Source: Rhodococcus sp. KBS0724 (lineage in GTDB: Bacteria > Actinomycetota > Actinomycetes > Mycobacteriales > Mycobacteriaceae). Taken from it: a stretch of 64,000 nt of DNA. A program made the position numbers and the translations under genes. The stretch lies in NCBI RefSeq assembly GCF_005938745.2, contig NZ_VCBX02000001.1, positions 639,501 through 703,500 of the forward strand. The letters are read 5' to 3'. The notes under the pieces were generated by a model. That model saw nothing but the letters and a program-made list of their open reading frames with translations. It was not told where the DNA came from and did no database searches. Positions 62,882 to 64,000 of this stretch are shown here, piece after piece; positions within the stretch are counted from its first letter, which is position 1; each line of letters opens with the position of its first letter.

Positions 62882-63748
62882 GTGCAGCACATATCGCTGA
62901 CCGTGGACGACGGCATCGCTGTCATCACTCTTGATCGACCGGACAAGCTCAACGCTTTCACCACGATCATGGAAAACGAGCTGATCGAGGCGTTCGACAT
63001 CACCGACGCGGACGACTCTGTGCGTGCCGTGATTCTGACCGGAGCAGGACGAGCGTTCTGTGCGGGCGCGGATCTGTCCTCCGGGCCGGACACCTTTACC
63101 GACTGGAGCGCGGAGCAGAACGGCGTCGAGCAGAACGGCGGCGGCGAACGGCGAGACGGCGGTGGTCGTGTTGTTCTGCGGATGTTCGATTCGCTCAAGC
63201 CGATTATCGCGGCGATCAACGGGCCTGCGGTCGGAGTCGGCATCACCATGACTCTCGCTGCGGATTTCCGACTGGCGGCTGACGACGCCCGGATGGGGTT
63301 TGTCTTCAATCGACGTGGTCTTGTTCCGGAATCGTGTTCCTCGTGGTTGCTGCCGAAATTGGTCCCGCTGCAGCGGGCTCTCGACTGGATTTACTCCGGA
63401 CGGATCTTCCCGGCCACCGAGGCGCACGCCGCAGGATTGGTCTATCAGCTCTATCCCGCCGAGGATCTACATGCTGAGGCAATTAGTCTCGCGCGCAGCC
63501 TTACTCGACACAGTGCTCCGGTTTCCGTTGCGCTCTCGCGTCAGATCGTCTGGCGGCTGCTTGGCGCCCCACATCCCATGGTCGCCCATCGGATCGAGAG
63601 TCTCGGAATCAATTCCAGAGGGGCGCAGGAGGACGTTCGGGAGGGCATCAGCGCCTTTCTCGAAAAGCGCGACGCGAATTTTCCGGATCGGTGCAGCGAC
63701 GCGATGCCGGACTTGTTCTCGGAGCATCTCCCGCGACCGCAGTGGTGA
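62882..63748 (+). CDS. enoyl-CoA hydratase/isomerase family protein
   Basis: A crotonase-fold protein of 288 aa. The CoA and oxyanion segments are GAGRAFCAGADLSSG and NGPAVGVGITMTLAADFRLA. A polar insert rich in Gly, Asn and Arg (NGVEQNGGGERRDGGGR) sits between them, and NRRGLVPESCSSWLLPKLV follows. The GTG at 62882 is 8 nt after GAGGAG; a TTG at 62876 is too close to it. Divergent from TetR and probably in its regulon. Confidence 0.92.
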   Translation: MQHISLTVDDGIAVITLDRPDKLNAFTTIMENELIEAFDITDADDSVRAVILTGAGRAFCAGADLSSGPDTFTDWSAEQNGVEQNGGGERRDGGGRVVLRMFDSLKPIIAAINGPAVGVGITMTLAADFRLAADDARMGFVFNRRGLVPESCSSWLLPKLVPLQRALDWIYSGRIFPATEAHAAGLVYQLYPAEDLHAEAISLARSLTRHSAPVSVALSRQIVWRLLGAPHPMVAHRIESLGINSRGAQEDVREGISAFLEKRDANFPDRCSDAMPDLFSEHLPRPQW

Positions 63749-63763
63749 CGGAAATCCTTACCC

Positions 63764-63790
63764 GCCACCGGAACCGAGGGTTCCGGTGGC
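63764..63790. terminator. bidirectional terminator between two crotonase genes
   Basis: A perfect 12-bp stem, gccaccggaacc (63764-63775) and ggttccggtggc (63779-63790), with a GAG loop. Outer TCCTT and AAGGA extend it. Confidence 0.88.
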
Positions 63791-63804
63791 GCAAAGGATC
63801 CGGC

Positions 63805-64000
63805 TCAGCGGCCGGTCCACACCGCCGGTCGCTTCTGGGCAAAGGCCAAGGGCCCTTCCTGGGCGTCGGCGCTGGTGAAGACCACCTTCATAGCGTCGGC
63901 GTTGGCTGCCCACACATCAGGCTCCCAATCCGATGCCGTTGCGGTGCGATGAATCATCGACTTCGACTCCCGCACCGACAGCGGCGCGTTTGCCGAAATC
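63805..64000 (-). CDS. enoyl-CoA hydratase/isomerase family protein, C-terminal part
   Basis: The last 64 codons of a crotonase-type gene that runs off the right edge. The visible part (ISANAPLSVRESKSMI, DVWAANADAMKVVFTSADAQ, EGPLAFAQKRPAVWTGR) matches the C-terminal region of enoyl-CoA hydratases, where a substrate-specific helix is followed by F-x-E/Q-K-R-x-P-x-W. It is convergent with the crotonase gene to its left. Confidence 0.85.
   Translation of the reverse strand, partial: ISANAPLSVRESKSMIHRTATASDWEPDVWAANADAMKVVFTSADAQEGPLAFAQKRPAVWTGR

Noticed and set aside
1..64000. CRISPR arrays, tRNA or rRNA genes, insertion sequences, prophage
   Set aside because: No regular spaced repeats, cloverleaf sequences, transposases, integrases or phage structural genes were seen on either strand.

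Overview
The window is high-GC actinobacterial DNA, most likely Rhodococcus of the erythropolis/qingshengii type. The evidence is the gene content (mycobacterial-type FtsH, PanD, ClpC1 and MhuD homologues), frequent GTG/TTG starts, several apparent leaderless promoters, and gene order. From 75 to 24181 it follows the Mycobacterium tuberculosis order Rv3610c-Rv3596c: ftsH, folE-folP-folB-folK, DUF3180 protein, repeat-rich membrane protein, DUF2520 dehydrogenase, panC-panD-coaX, lysS, clpC. From 52636 it rejoins the Rv3592-Rv3589 order: mhuD, alpha/beta hydrolase, mutY. The species call is inference from sequence recall, not a search.

The conserved block is interrupted twice. A sulfur-related insert lies between coaX and lysS (10.1-16.3 kb): a cysteine dioxygenase-rhodanese operon behind a tiny leaderless Cys-rich uORF, an orphan ABC binding lipoprotein opposite an isopenicillin-N-synthase-like oxygenase, and an AraC regulator with an NmrA-like/DUF1772 pair. 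A second insert lies between lysS and clpC (17.8-21.4 kb): a membrane protein, a frameshifted fragment resembling a conjugative coupling protein, and two tandem secreted lipases. lsr2, which sits here in M. tuberculosis, is absent from the window.

From 24.2 to 52.6 kb lies an accessory block. It holds a deaminase flanked by twin terminator hairpins, a FadD/enoyl-CoA hydratase pair with a double-headed TetR regulator, OsmC, a two-component system and a DsbA-like protein. Next comes a divergent sulfonation module. One arm is OYE-alkylsulfatase-like MBL-sulfotransferase-SDR, with every junction a 4-bp overlap. The other arm is TetR-cysQ-cysD-cysNC plus an NTF2-like protein. The two arms share a perfect inverted repeat. 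Together they could make PAPS, use it, and destroy the PAP by-product. After that come a GAF regulator, an acetoin-type SDR, an unidentified polytopic membrane protein, an MFS exporter, MarR and a flavin monooxygenase, tied together by TTGCAA-type repeats. The block ends with cbtBA under a cobalamin riboswitch.

The right end (54.1-64 kb) has a large LuxR/LAL regulator, mutY, and a catabolic cluster: MHS transporter, acyl-CoA dehydrogenase, APH-type kinase, TetR and two crotonases. Its kinase-dehydrogenase pair resembles ACAD10/11 and levulinate-type 4-hydroxyacid catabolism. Palindromic operators lie in front of both of its transcription units. I saw no tRNA, rRNA, CRISPR array, insertion sequence or complete phage.
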